Of a stretch of DNA of 64,000 nt, positions 35,492 to 43,981 are shown in pieces (within the stretch, counting starts at the first letter, position 1; each line of letters starts with the position of its first letter). Under the pieces are notes generated by a model. The model searched no databases, was not told the DNA's origin, and worked only from the letters and a program-made list of their open reading frames with translations. A program made the translations under genes and the position numbers. The DNA is from an uncultured bacterium (GTDB lineage Bacteria > Cyanobacteriota > Vampirovibrionia > Gastranaerophilales > Gastranaerophilaceae), in the NCBI GenBank assembly GCA_950022695.1, contig CATLLN010000001.1, positions 512,539 to 576,538 of the forward strand. The letters run 5' to 3'.

Positions 35492-35764
35492 ATGCAAGAG
35501 GTTTATTTTAATAATAAGAAGTTAATGCAGCGAGCTTTATCTTCAATAATAAAGAAGTACCGTATTGAAAGAAATAAATCAATCAGTTTGATATCGGATG
35601 AAATCGGTATGACAAAATCTATGTGGGCTGATTTGGAAAAGTCTATTAAAGATCCTCAGCTATCAACACTGTGGAGAATCTCTGAGGCTTTAGATATTCC
35701 GTTGTCTGTTATTGTTATTGAATTGGAAAACGCTCTTGGTGAAAATTTTACATTAGTAAATTAG
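35492..35764 (+). CDS. XRE-family transcriptional regulator
   Basis: A 90-residue Cro/CI-type protein: the helix-turn-helix covers about residues 28-75 (SISLISDEIGMTKSMWADLE, then PQLSTLWRISEALDIPLS). It has no effector domain. No SD is seen; a TAATAT box (35479-35484) lies 7 bases before the ATG, so a leaderless transcript is likely. The 59-base gap to the divergent prepilin gene contains TTAGCAC twice and an ATATTAG/CTAATAT inverted pair, a possible operator; control of the pilin gene is an inference. It overlaps the tail of the flavoprotein gene by 4 bases. Confidence 0.85.
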   Translation: MQEVYFNNKKLMQRALSSIIKKYRIERNKSISLISDEIGMTKSMWADLEKSIKDPQLSTLWRISEALDIPLSVIVIELENALGENFTLVN

Positions 35765-36936
35765 TTTTCATTGATAGATTGAGCGACAATGAAACCTGTT
35801 GACCAACAGTTTTGGAGGTTAAATCCTCCGCAAAGACCGTCTATATCTAAAACTTCACCACAAAAGTATAACCCGGGGTATTGTTTGCTTTCTAATGTTT
35901 TAGCATTTACCTCTTTTAAGTCAACACCACCGCAGGTGACTACTTCGCCATTTTTCATTTTCCCGTTTATGTGAAGTTTGAAGTTTTCTAATGTGTTCAG
36001 AAGCTTTTGGTGAGATGTCCTGCCAAGCCAGGAACCTGCAATGTCAGGTTCTTTTCCCAGTGTTGTTAAAATATATTTTGTTAAAGATTTTGGAACATAT
36101 GGTTTTAGTTGGTTGCATACTTCCATTCGGCTTTTTTCAAGAAAATACTGCGGCGAATCGGTAAAATCCGCAAATTTGAAGGTGATTTCATATGGGAATT
36201 CTTTCCTTGCATATATAGATGAAATCGTATAGATTACCGGGCCGCTTACACCGTGGTGAGTAAAAAGGATATCTCCTTTGTATGTTTTTTTATCAATTTT
36301 AACTTCTGCATTTGCAACCTTTACACCTGAAAGTTGTGATAAATCTTCTTCTGTTGTCAGCCCAACAAGTGCTTGAGTCGGTGACTGAATTTTAATATTA
36401 AGTTTTTTTAGAAGTTCATAACCGGCATGTCCGCCTACTGCTATAATTACGTAATCAAATAAGTATGAATTGTTATTTGTTTGAATTTTCCAACCGTTAG
36501 CTAAAGGTAATATCTCATTTACTCCTTCTCTGGCAAAAGAACACTTTGAAATACTTTTTAAAAACTTTTCTCTTACGTCTGCAGCTGAATTGGAAACCGG
36601 AAAAATTCTGTTGTCCTCTTGTGTGTAAGTTTTTACTCCTATGTTTTTAAAAAAGTCTATGGTGTCTTGTGTTCCGAATCTTGAAAATACGGAATATAAA
36701 AATTTCTCTCCGCGCGGATAGTTTTTGGCAAGTTCTCTAAAATCATACTCTGCGTGTGCTAAATTACACCTGCCGCCGCCGGTTGGAAGTATTGTTCGTA
36801 AAAATTTACCTTTATCAAAAAGAGTTACATCAAAATTGTTTTGCAAATAATAAGCGCAAATACATCCTGCAGGACCTCCGCCGATTATTGCAATTCTTTT
36901 ACTACATTTACCCCTAGAAGTCGACTCGTGTGCCAT
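35761..36936 (-). CDS. FAD-dependent oxidoreductase, HI0933/BaiN-like
   Basis: A 391-residue flavoprotein. The FAD-binding G-x-G-x-x-G is IAIIGGGPAGCICAYYL (about 15-31), followed by the family-specific PTGGGRCNLAH motif (about 50-60), a second dinucleotide strand VIIAVGGHAG (about 163-172) and the C-terminal GEVLDIDGLCGGFNLQ (about 362-377) that closes the FAD site. The HI0933/YhiN family includes BaiN, a bile-acid 12-dehydro reductase from gut bacteria; whether this protein acts on bile acids is unknown. It begins inside folK (overlap 23 bases), so the two are co-expressed. Confidence 0.92.
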   Translation of the reverse strand: MAHESTSRGKCSKRIAIIGGGPAGCICAYYLQNNFDVTLFDKGKFLRTILPTGGGRCNLAHAEYDFRELAKNYPRGEKFLYSVFSRFGTQDTIDFFKNIGVKTYTQEDNRIFPVSNSAADVREKFLKSISKCSFAREGVNEILPLANGWKIQTNNNSYLFDYVIIAVGGHAGYELLKKLNIKIQSPTQALVGLTTEEDLSQLSGVKVANAEVKIDKKTYKGDILFTHHGVSGPVIYTISSIYARKEFPYEITFKFADFTDSPQYFLEKSRMEVCNQLKPYVPKSLTKYILTTLGKEPDIAGSWLGRTSHQKLLNTLENFKLHINGKMKNGEVVTCGGVDLKEVNAKTLESKQYPGLYFCGEVLDIDGLCGGFNLQNCWSTGFIVAQSINEN

Positions 36937-37420
36937 ATAAAAATACCATTTCAGGGTTTTCTAAATCAGAGTGCATTTCAACTATGTTTTTATGCAATAC
37001 GGGGTGAATATATTCAGAATTTAATTCCATCATCGGTACAAGTGTAAATGCTCTTAAATGCACGTATTTATGAGGAATTGTAAGATTTTCTTCATTGATT
37101 ACATCCTTATTGTAAAATAAAATGTCAATATCAATGGTTCTGTCTTTGTAATCCTGACCATCTTTTTTTATTCTTCCAAGTTGTTTTTCAATTCTTTGAC
37201 AAATTTCAAGCAAATCTTTTGGAGAGTATTTTGTTTTAATTTCAACAATTGCATTGACAAACCAGGTTTGTGTATTCATATTCCAAGGCTCTGTTTCGTA
37301 AAATGCTGATGTTCGAACAATAGTAATCCCATCATCTGCACCCAGCAGACTTGCAGCTTGTTGTACATAACCTATACGGTCACCCTTATTTGATCCTAGA
37401 CTTAAATAAACTATTGCCAT
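36914..37420 (-). CDS. folK: 2-amino-4-hydroxy-6-hydroxymethyldihydropteridine pyrophosphokinase
   Basis: A 168-residue HPPK. It transfers pyrophosphate from ATP to the pterin in folate synthesis. The LSLGSNKGDR start (residues 6-15), SAFYETEPW (about 39-47), FVNAIVEI, and the ATP/Mg signature KDRTIDIDILFYN (with the two Asp ligands, about 95-107) are all present, as is the closing PHKYVHLRAFTLVPM. Length is standard. No folP or folB is adjacent. The flavoprotein gene overlaps its 3' end. Confidence 0.97.
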   Translation of the reverse strand: MAIVYLSLGSNKGDRIGYVQQAASLLGADDGITIVRTSAFYETEPWNMNTQTWFVNAIVEIKTKYSPKDLLEICQRIEKQLGRIKKDGQDYKDRTIDIDILFYNKDVINEENLTIPHKYVHLRAFTLVPMMELNSEYIHPVLHKNIVEMHSDLENPEMVFLYGTRVDF

Positions 37421-37489
37421 ATTCTGATTTTATAAATTTTTGTATCTAATGTCAACATGTTCAAACATTTGTTGTATAATTTTCTTATT

Positions 37490-38791
37490 ATGATTACATA
37501 TTCTATTATTCTGGTTTTAATTTTAATACTTGTTGTATCAATGTTTAATGAGTTATTTTTATACGGTATTGTATCAACTCTTTTATTTATTTTGTTACTG
37601 CCGTTTTATTACATTGTGAGAGTTTTTAATGGCAAATTCTTATATGGTTGGAAAGAAAAGCTGGGATTTTTTCAACCTCAAAGTTTAGGTGATAAGGTAA
37701 TAATGTATCATGGAGTTTCTGTTGGTGAAATTATTGCTTTAGAAAATCTAATTAAAAAAACAAAAGAAGAATTTCCTGATTATAAAATCGTAGTTACTAC
37801 AGGTACTAAAACAGGTCAAGAAATTGCTCAGAAGAAATTTTCAAATGTTGCAGATTTTATTACTTATTTCCCTTTTGATATTTTTTTCTGTGTAGATTCT
37901 TTTTTGACAAAAATTAAACCAACTATTGTTTTAATTGCCGAAACTGAATTGTGGCCGGTATTTTCTTTTTCATGCCGCGCAAGAAACATAAAACTTTATA
38001 CAATTAATGGAAGAATGTCTGATTCAACTTATAATTTGTATAAGTTATTCAAATTCTTTTTTAAACCTGTGTTATCAAAATATACAAAAATTCTTACACA
38101 AAGTGAAATAGACAAAAATAAACTTGTCTCAATCGGAGCTCCTGTTGATAGAACCTTTGTTATGAAGAATCTTAAATTTGATGTAAAAAAATCAGATGAA
38201 ACCGTTGATATCGGACAAGCTGACTATAGAGTCATTATTGCCGGCAGTACACATAAAGGTGAAGATGAAATAATTCTTGAAATTTTTAAAGAAAAACACC
38301 AAAAATATTCTGATACAAAATTACTTCTTGTGCCTCGTCATTTGACTAGATTGTCTCAAATTACACCTATTCTTGATACTTTAGGGCTAGGCTATGGATT
38401 GCGCTCTAAAGGTGACACATTCAAAGAAAAAGATGTAATTATTCTTGATACAATGGGTGAACTTTCAAAGATGTATTCAATATGTGATTTTGCGTTTATT
38501 GGTGGAAGTTTTAATAAAACAGGCGGTCACAATCCTTTGGAAGCTTCTGTGTATTCAAAACCTACTATTACAGGACCATCTATTCATAATTTCCGTGATA
38601 TTTATTGGCTGCTTGCACGTACAAATGCTGGAAAAATCGTTAAAAATCCTAAAGAATTAAGTGAATATATTGAAAAACTTTTATCTGATAAAGAGTTTTA
38701 TCAGCAGGCTTGCAAAGATTGTGAAACAGTGTTTAACGATCAGCAAGGCGCATTAGATGTTGTAATTAATGAATTAAAACAAGCTATATAA
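37490..38791 (+). CDS. waaA: 3-deoxy-D-manno-octulosonic acid (Kdo) transferase
   Basis: A 433-residue GT30 enzyme anchored by an N-terminal membrane segment (residues ~3-45, two hydrophobic stretches). Motifs: HGVSVGEI (about 79-86), TTGTKTGQ (about 111-118), the AETELWP catalytic region (about 155-161), INGRMSD, and the C-terminal GHNPLEASV (CMP-Kdo site). It attaches Kdo to lipid A precursors, so the organism makes LPS. I use the ATG at 37490: a TATAAT box at 37475-37480 ends 9 bases before it, which excludes the ATG at 37457. The frame-interrupted prepilin gene follows after 29 bases. Confidence 0.95.
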   Translation: MITYSIILVLILILVVSMFNELFLYGIVSTLLFILLLPFYYIVRVFNGKFLYGWKEKLGFFQPQSLGDKVIMYHGVSVGEIIALENLIKKTKEEFPDYKIVVTTGTKTGQEIAQKKFSNVADFITYFPFDIFFCVDSFLTKIKPTIVLIAETELWPVFSFSCRARNIKLYTINGRMSDSTYNLYKLFKFFFKPVLSKYTKILTQSEIDKNKLVSIGAPVDRTFVMKNLKFDVKKSDETVDIGQADYRVIIAGSTHKGEDEIILEIFKEKHQKYSDTKLLLVPRHLTRLSQITPILDTLGLGYGLRSKGDTFKEKDVIILDTMGELSKMYSICDFAFIGGSFNKTGGHNPLEASVYSKPTITGPSIHNFRDIYWLLARTNAGKIVKNPKELSEYIEKLLSDKEFYQQACKDCETVFNDQQGALDVVINELKQAI

Positions 38792-38820
38792 AAATGGTGA
38801 ACTAAAGAAGGAGAGAAATT

Positions 38821-39590
38821 ATGAAAATAACAAACGAATTAAGAAAGCGGGGGGGGGTAACTGCTTAAAGCTTATTTTAGGCGTTTTTGAGCTATCTCCT
38901 AAAAAAGCATTTACATTAGCTGAAACATTAATTACTCTTGGCATCATTGGAGTTGTTACAACGATTACTATTCCGACTTTAATGACTAAGATTAAAAATC
39001 ACCAAATTGAGACTGTATTGAAAGAGGACTATTCGATTTTACAGCAGATGATGATTTCTGCAAATGAAGAAGGTGCTATAAGTTCTATTCCAAAAAATAA
39101 TAATATGGATTTGATGCGTGCTTGGTTTGAAACTTATATGCTTCCATATATAAAAGTTGCGCGAGTTTGTTATGATGAAAAAGGTTGTTGGGCTGAAACC
39201 AAAAAACTTAATGGCGTAATTCAACATTCATATTCAAATTATCCGGGATGTGGAGTAAAATCAATAGGTATGGTTCTTAATAATGGAAGTTTTGTATGTC
39301 TAGATGATTTTGGTCCGGATCAAATGAAATCTGTATTTGGTATAAAAACTTCTGTAAGTAAAGAAGTTACTCTTGTATTTTATATTGATACAAATGGTAT
39401 TAAGCCGCCTAATGTATTTGGAAAAGATATTTATATTCTAGGTTTCAAAGAAGAATTAGGAAGATTAGTTCCTGCCGGAACAGATACTACAAACGCAGAA
39501 CAGGTTAAAGATTGCAGCAAAACCGGTACTGGCTTCTTTTGTTTATCTCTTGTTAAAAATCGCGGTTGGAAACTTGTTGATATTAAATAA
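38821..39590 (+). CDS. type IV prepilin-like protein, frame interrupted at a nine-G tract (probably phase-OFF)
   Basis: AAGGAGAG precedes an ATG at 38821. As written that frame gives MKITNELRKRGGVTA and stops. The pilin frame (FTLAETLITLGIIGVV, near 38910) is one base out. One added G in the nine-G tract (38849-38857) produces a ~256-residue prepilin with a ~31-residue leader ending SPKKA before FTLAE (Ala instead of Gly at -1, Glu at +5). The body contains D-T-N-G-x-x-P-P-N-V-F-G-K-D-I and four to six cysteines. Leader and tract match the gene at 5471, while the bodies differ. Located 29 bases after waaA and ending at a strong terminator. Confidence 0.8.
38849..38857 (+). repeat. nine-G homopolymer, putative phase-variation switch
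   Basis: Nine G starting in codon 10 after the ATG, the same codon and length as at 5499-5507. Adding one G (or removing two) restores the prepilin frame. The flanks CGGGGGGGGGTAAC are identical between the two loci. Confidence 0.85.
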
Positions 39591-39594
39591 TTAC

Positions 39595-39632
39595 AAAATG
39601 CCGGCATTGAATTTATTCAATGCCGGCATTTT
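39595..39632 (+). terminator. bidirectional terminator between the prepilin and exbD genes
   Basis: A perfect 18-bp palindromic stem (AAAATGCCGGCATTGAAT and its complement, two-base loop) followed by GTTTTA on the + strand, 4 bases after the prepilin stop and 15 bases after the convergent exbD stop. Confidence 0.92.
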
Positions 39633-39647
39633 GTTTTATAAGAATTA

Positions 39648-40028
39648 TTAAATTTGGTCAAGTGATATAGCTTTTACTCCTGCATATCTTGCTTTATCCA
39701 TAAGTTTTGCAACTGCACCGTGGGTTGAATCCCCATCAGCCTGAATTAAAAGCCCGTCAGGATAGTTTTTAATTTCCTGGCTTAAGATTGTTCCCAGCAT
39801 ATCAGGAGAAATTTCTTCATTATGGATGAAGTATTTGTCATTTTGAGAAACAACAACTGTCAAGATTTGAGGATCTTTATCAATCTGACTTTGCTCAACA
39901 TTTTCCGGAACTGTAAGACTTATACCTTGCTGATCCAGTAAAGGTGCGATTACCATCATAATAATCAGCAAAACCAGAAAGATATCTGTTAATGGTGTGA
40001 TATTGATTTCGTTAAATGTTTCTCTCAT
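39648..40028 (-). CDS. ExbD/TolR-family biopolymer transport protein
   Basis: A 126-residue protein with one N-terminal membrane helix (about residues 14-32) preceded by the family motif FNEINITPLTDIFLVLLIIM, whose Asp is the proton-pathway residue. The periplasmic domain has the usual QAD-G-x-x-x-H-G-x-x-x-x-x-x-D core (QADGDSTHGAVAKLMD). It couples proton flow through ExbB/TolQ to the TonB/TolA-like protein encoded two genes upstream. Its start codon overlaps the stop of the preceding exbD paralogue, so the two are translationally coupled. Confidence 0.92.
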   Translation of the reverse strand: MRETFNEINITPLTDIFLVLLIIMMVIAPLLDQQGISLTVPENVEQSQIDKDPQILTVVVSQNDKYFIHNEEISPDMLGTILSQEIKNYPDGLLIQADGDSTHGAVAKLMDKARYAGVKAISLDQI

Positions 40029-40495
40029 TATTCTCCGTCCTGTGGAATTTCTACATTTTTATTTTTTTCAAGTTCTTTTTGCTCTTTTTTATTTAAAGGT
40101 TCGCCTGCAACTACAAGTTTTTTGTATTCTGCATTTTGTGCAGCGTTCATTACATCCATAATAGTTGCGCTTTTAATTGTTTTATCTGCTTTTACAATCA
40201 CTTCCGGAGCTTCGATATCGCCTTTAGCTGCAATTAACTTGTCTGTTAATTGTGCATTTTGGATACTTTCGCCGTTGACAAACATTGCTCCGTCTTTTGT
40301 AATAGATACGGTAACCTTTGATTCTTCAATATTTACTCCGTTGTTAACCTCCGGAACTTCAACGGCATTATCCATTGATTGGAATGAAGGTGCAACAACC
40401 ATCATTATGATTAACAGAACCAGAAAGATATCTGTTAACGGTGTAATATTGATTTCATTGAACATTTTTTGTTTTTTATTTGTTGAAAAAGCCAT
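40028..40495 (-). CDS. ExbD/TolR-family biopolymer transport protein (second copy)
   Basis: A 155-residue paralogue of the next gene, with the same MFNEINITPLTDIFLVLLI helix (about residues 11-35, Asp conserved) and a periplasmic domain ending VVAGEPL, followed by a charged Lys/Glu tail (about 135-155) that the shorter copy lacks. Two different ExbD-like subunits beside one ExbB suggest a hetero-oligomeric stator or division of labour, as seen in some TonB and gliding systems. It follows exbB by 12 bases. Confidence 0.92.
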   Translation of the reverse strand: MAFSTNKKQKMFNEINITPLTDIFLVLLIIMMVVAPSFQSMDNAVEVPEVNNGVNIEESKVTVSITKDGAMFVNGESIQNAQLTDKLIAAKGDIEAPEVIVKADKTIKSATIMDVMNAAQNAEYKKLVVAGEPLNKKEQKELEKNKNVEIPQDGE

Positions 40496-40507
40496 TTTCT
40501 TTACCTG

Positions 40508-41158
40508 TTATAAGTTAACTTTTGATGATGAATATTTTGTTTGAGTTTCGTTTTCAGCATCTACAAAGCTTAAGAATAATAATTTAATAAGCTGGAAGTC
40601 GTCTTCGTAGTGTTTAACAATTGATTGGAAAGAGTTGAAGAAAATAACCGCAACAATCGCAACACCAAGACCGAAAGCTGTAGCAATCAATGCTGAACCG
40701 ATACCTGAAGCAACTGTTGCTGCCTGATTTCCTGAATCAGCTAAGATGTTGAATGTCAAAAGAATTCTGACAACAGTACCAAACAAACCTAAGAATGGTG
40801 CTACACCGCCGATTGTACCTAAAATTGTTAAGTGGCTTTCAAGTTTTCTTGTAGCTAATGCTGCTGAAATATCAAATGAACGTGAAAATCCGTTTCTTTG
40901 TTCAGAGAAAATTCTGACAGCTTCTTCAATAACTTCACCGATAACACCGCCGCAGCGAACTGCTGTATTTTGTGCTGCAGATAAGTCATTTTTTGATAAG
41001 TTTTTGTTTAATTCTCTCATGTAGATTGTAATATCACGTTGGTTTTTTTGATAGAAAGACCATTTGTTGATTACAACGCCCAGTACCAAAATTGAACATG
41101 CAAAGATTGGTAACAATACCGGCCAGTCCATTTTAATTGACTCTAATAATAATTCCAT
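40508..41158 (-). CDS. MotA/TolQ/ExbB-family proton channel protein
   Basis: A 216-residue inner-membrane protein with three membrane helices: about 13-30, 116-140 (GTIGGVAPFLGLFGTVVRILLTF, the G-x-x-x-P-x-L-G-L-x-G-T-V family signature) and 148-175 (VASGIGSALIATAFGLGVAI). A pentamer of this protein with ExbD dimers forms the proton-driven motor. It is the second gene of the tonB-exbB-exbD-exbD operon, 35 bases after tonB's stop. Confidence 0.93.
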   Translation of the reverse strand: MELLLESIKMDWPVLLPIFACSILVLGVVINKWSFYQKNQRDITIYMRELNKNLSKNDLSAAQNTAVRCGGVIGEVIEEAVRIFSEQRNGFSRSFDISAALATRKLESHLTILGTIGGVAPFLGLFGTVVRILLTFNILADSGNQAATVASGIGSALIATAFGLGVAIVAVIFFNSFQSIVKHYEDDFQLIKLLFLSFVDAENETQTKYSSSKVNL

Positions 41159-41193
41159 AGTTTTTTATCCTCATTTCTTGTAATAACTTTTCC

Positions 41194-42435
41194 CTAATAT
41201 CTTGTTGCTCCAAATACATTATAGTCAAATGTGAATTGGATATCTATGCTTTGTCCTTTGAATTCCGGCGGAAGCGGTCTGAACGGAGCGGCTAAGTGAA
41301 CCGCGTTAAGTGCAGCCTTATCAGCGTTTGGTAATCCTGAAGATTTAAATACCGAACAAGATAATAATCTTCCGTCTTTAGCGATTTTGAATAAAAGAAC
41401 AACACGTTTACTTTCGTTTCCTTTTGGCGGATCCCAGTTCATTTTGATTCTTCTTTGAAGTTCTCTCATGTATGGTCCGAAATCAGGTTCGCGAATTGCA
41501 TCAATTCCCGGACGTCCTCCGCCTCCACCAGGGTTTCCGCCTCCGGAGCCAGAACCTTTACCATATCCTGAGCCTGTTCCTGATGACCCTGAACCGGTTT
41601 TACCTGAACCAGATGATGCCAGTTTATTCCCGGAACCTGAACCTACAGGTGCAAGTGAAGGATTTGGAGAATATGTTCCGCTTCCTTTGGTTCCGCCTTT
41701 ATTTGAAGAACCTGAACCGCTGATTGGACCTGTTGCATATTGACCGGCTTTTGTTCCTCCAGGTGGAACAGGAACTTTAAACGGTGAATTGGTTGGTTTT
41801 TGTACTGTTTTTGGTGTCATTGGCGGTTTTACAGAAGGTCTTGCTGTAGGTGGCTGTGGTTTTGCCACTTGAGGTTTTGGAACTGCCTGTTGAACCGTTG
41901 GTGACGGTGTAATATTTTTCTGAGGTGTTGTCACCTTTGGTTGTGATTGAGTTGGAGTTTTTTGCGGTGCAACACTTTGTGTAATTTTATTTACAATAGA
42001 TTGTTTTTTAGGCGCCGGAGCAGGTGATGATGGTGCAGGTTTTGATGCAGGCTTAGATGATGGCATAGATACCGGTTTTTTAGGATCATTTATGCCGCCA
42101 GTTCTTGAATTCCTGTCTGCTCTGAATCTTGTATTAGGATCTTTTGGTTTTTCTTCCTTATCTACAAGTACAAATTCGATGTCATTAACTTTAGGTTTTG
42201 GTTTTTCAAATATGTTATAAATCCCAAAGAATGCAAGTATTGTTATTACAAGCCAAAAAACAACGATAGCTGCAGGGTGTAAAATTGCAGAAATTGTCAT
42301 TGCTTTTTTTAGAGGGATTGCTTCTTTATCCTCTCTTGTTACTGCGGGCATTCTGTATTCAAGATGTTTTGATGAAATCCCTGATTCTTGTTCTAAACTA
42401 TTTGTACTGTTTGTGTATCTACCTAATATTGACAT
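41194..42435 (-). CDS. TonB/TolA-like energy transducer
   Basis: A 413-residue periplasm-spanning protein. I start at 42435 (AGGGAAG then ATG). One membrane helix lies near residues 45-70; then comes a long Pro/Lys/Ser/Thr-rich spacer (~95-250), a Gly/Ser-rich segment (~255-320) and a C-terminal TonB/TolA domain (~325-413) with MRELQRRIKMNWDPPK, VVLLFKIAKDG and AALNAV-AAPFRPLP. It carries proton-driven motion from ExbB/ExbD to outer-membrane partners, either TonB-dependent receptors or a Tol-like wall/outer-membrane link; no receptor or pal gene is seen here. First gene of the operon. Confidence 0.9.
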   Translation of the reverse strand: MSILGRYTNSTNSLEQESGISSKHLEYRMPAVTREDKEAIPLKKAMTISAILHPAAIVVFWLVITILAFFGIYNIFEKPKPKVNDIEFVLVDKEEKPKDPNTRFRADRNSRTGGINDPKKPVSMPSSKPASKPAPSSPAPAPKKQSIVNKITQSVAPQKTPTQSQPKVTTPQKNITPSPTVQQAVPKPQVAKPQPPTARPSVKPPMTPKTVQKPTNSPFKVPVPPGGTKAGQYATGPISGSGSSNKGGTKGSGTYSPNPSLAPVGSGSGNKLASSGSGKTGSGSSGTGSGYGKGSGSGGGNPGGGGGRPGIDAIREPDFGPYMRELQRRIKMNWDPPKGNESKRVVLLFKIAKDGRLLSCSVFKSSGLPNADKAALNAVHLAAPFRPLPPEFKGQSIDIQFTFDYNVFGATRY

Positions 42436-42505
42436 TTTCTTCCCTAACAACAAATATTTTTTATCTCTTATTTGTTAATGATTTTATTTTAAAGTTTCAA
42501 TAATA

Positions 42506-43222
42506 TTATTGCCCGAATGACTTATCTTCATTATTAACCGGGTTCACAGTTATCGGTTGTGTAAGTATAAGGTCGATTACTGTATTAACGGGTATAACAA
42601 CATCGTTGCCTTTATCCCAAATTGATTTAACAAGTCCGCCGCCAGAACCCACTGCTGTTGCTAAAGCTGTACCACGACCGATACTTCCTCCTGCAAGAGG
42701 GGAAATTACAACACCTGCTAAAGCTCCTGCGCTTGCGCCGACTGCTATATCTTTTGCGTATTCTTTTGTGGTATCAAGTGCAGTTCCACCGATGAGCGTG
42801 CCTGTATTATCGTCTGTTTTTACAACTGCAGAAATTGGGATTGTTTGCCCCATTGGTGTAATAATTTGGGTAAATCTTAAAGTTAACTTACCGTTTAAAC
42901 TTCCGTGTTTAGCTTTTGATGTTTCGATTACTGTTCCGTATATTGAACTTCCTGCAGGTGCAATTTTGCTGCCGTTATAATACAAATCCGAACTCAAAGC
43001 AAGAGTTACGCTTTGACCTGTTACAGCGTTTTCTGAGCTTACAGGTGATGTTACAACTGCCTTAAACGTTTCACCTGCCGGAACTGTTACAACTCTACCT
43101 TTTAAGGTTGTCGGAAGTTGGTAACTCTGTGGTTCTGTATTTTGCTGCAGGTTGAAATTTGGTGCCGCAAATGCACAATTAACCGAAAACAATATTACAG
43201 ACAATATAAATAATTTTTTCAT
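42506..43222 (-). CDS. exported protein of unknown function, paralogue of 43287 gene
   Basis: A 238-residue protein with a signal peptide (residues 1-19, cleavage after AFA). Residues ~42-140 form a beta domain (VPAGETFKAVV, APAGSSIYGTV, ITPMGQTIPISAVV) that also occurs in the next upstream gene (shared pattern P-x-G-x-x-I-P-x-x-x-x-x-x-T-x-x-N-x-L-I-G-G). A Gly/Ala-rich stretch with small-residue periodicity (about 160-195) could be a glycine-zipper membrane or surface segment. The tail returns to beta (VVIPVNTVIDLILTQPI). The look is that of TrbI/VirB10-like or outer-membrane-associated beta proteins, but no assignment is made. Confidence 0.6.
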   Translation of the reverse strand: MKKLFILSVILFSVNCAFAAPNFNLQQNTEPQSYQLPTTLKGRVVTVPAGETFKAVVTSPVSSENAVTGQSVTLALSSDLYYNGSKIAPAGSSIYGTVIETSKAKHGSLNGKLTLRFTQIITPMGQTIPISAVVKTDDNTGTLIGGTALDTTKEYAKDIAVGASAGALAGVVISPLAGGSIGRGTALATAVGSGGGLVKSIWDKGNDVVIPVNTVIDLILTQPITVNPVNNEDKSFGQ

Positions 43223-43286
43223 TAAATTGCTCCCTAAGACATAATATAACTATATTTTACTCCATATATTAATTTTGTCAATTTGT

Positions 43287-43895
43287 TTACTCGGTTATAG
43301 TGTGAGTAATACCTGTTGGAGCTGTCAGTATAATTATTTGTTGATCTCCTGCAGGAATTTTAGTATGAGTTCCCATACTTCTTTTACCGCCCGGTCTTAA
43401 TTGAAGAGTTGCAGCTCTGTGATTCCAGGAAATTCCCTGAAACTTACCTTGGTAATGCGGTATTTTAACCCATTCTGATGGTGGTGTAAGTTCTCCGCCT
43501 ATCAGGTTATTGTTTGAAGTATAAATATAACCTTTTGTTGGAATCTCAAACCCGTCAGGCATTAAGATTTTTGTAATTTTTATTTTCATAGATGCATTTG
43601 TGCCGATTACAGGCTCATTGATTTTTTCTATATATCCGAAGAATTCTGTATTTCTTGGAATTATGTTTGTCTCATACATAAAAAGGTCACTTGTTGCAAT
43701 GAATTTTAATTTATAACCTTCAGGACAGGTTTCTGTTGAAATTTCCTGAGTGGTCATAACTGGAATAAATGAACCTACAGGAAGTACAATTTCATCATAA
43801 TCACGCATTTCGAGTGTATTAACTTCAAATTCTTCGGCTTGTACCGGAATATTTATAATAAATATCGCAGTTAATAATATTAATAATCTTTTCAT
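43287..43895 (-). CDS. exported protein of unknown function, paralogue of 42506 gene
   Basis: About 202 residues from the internal start MKRLLILLTAIFIINIPVQA, a clear signal peptide; the longer frame from a GTG at 43991 overlaps dus and adds 32 codons with no signal. The mature part repeats the beta domain of the 42506 protein (LPVGSFIPVMT, IPRNTEFFGYIEK, LMPDGFEIPTKGYIYTS then NLIGGEL) without the glycine-zipper part. It is co-oriented with and 64 bases before its paralogue. Function unknown; an envelope role near the TonB-like operon is inferred only from position. Confidence 0.6.
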   Translation of the reverse strand: MKRLLILLTAIFIINIPVQAEEFEVNTLEMRDYDEIVLPVGSFIPVMTTQEISTETCPEGYKLKFIATSDLFMYETNIIPRNTEFFGYIEKINEPVIGTNASMKIKITKILMPDGFEIPTKGYIYTSNNNLIGGELTPPSEWVKIPHYQGKFQGISWNHRAATLQLRPGGKRSMGTHTKIPAGDQQIIILTAPTGITHTITE

Positions 43896-43981
43896 AAGAG
43901 TTATTATAACAGTTTTTTTATTTTTATCAACAGGGGTAAATGTATAGCGTGAATGTATTTGTTGTACAAATTTCAAACTAA

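Noticed and set aside
41468-41743. Pro-rich + strand frame opposite the tonB-like gene
   Set aside because: It is the antisense shadow of the Gly/Ser/Pro-rich part of the TonB-like protein, without an SD.
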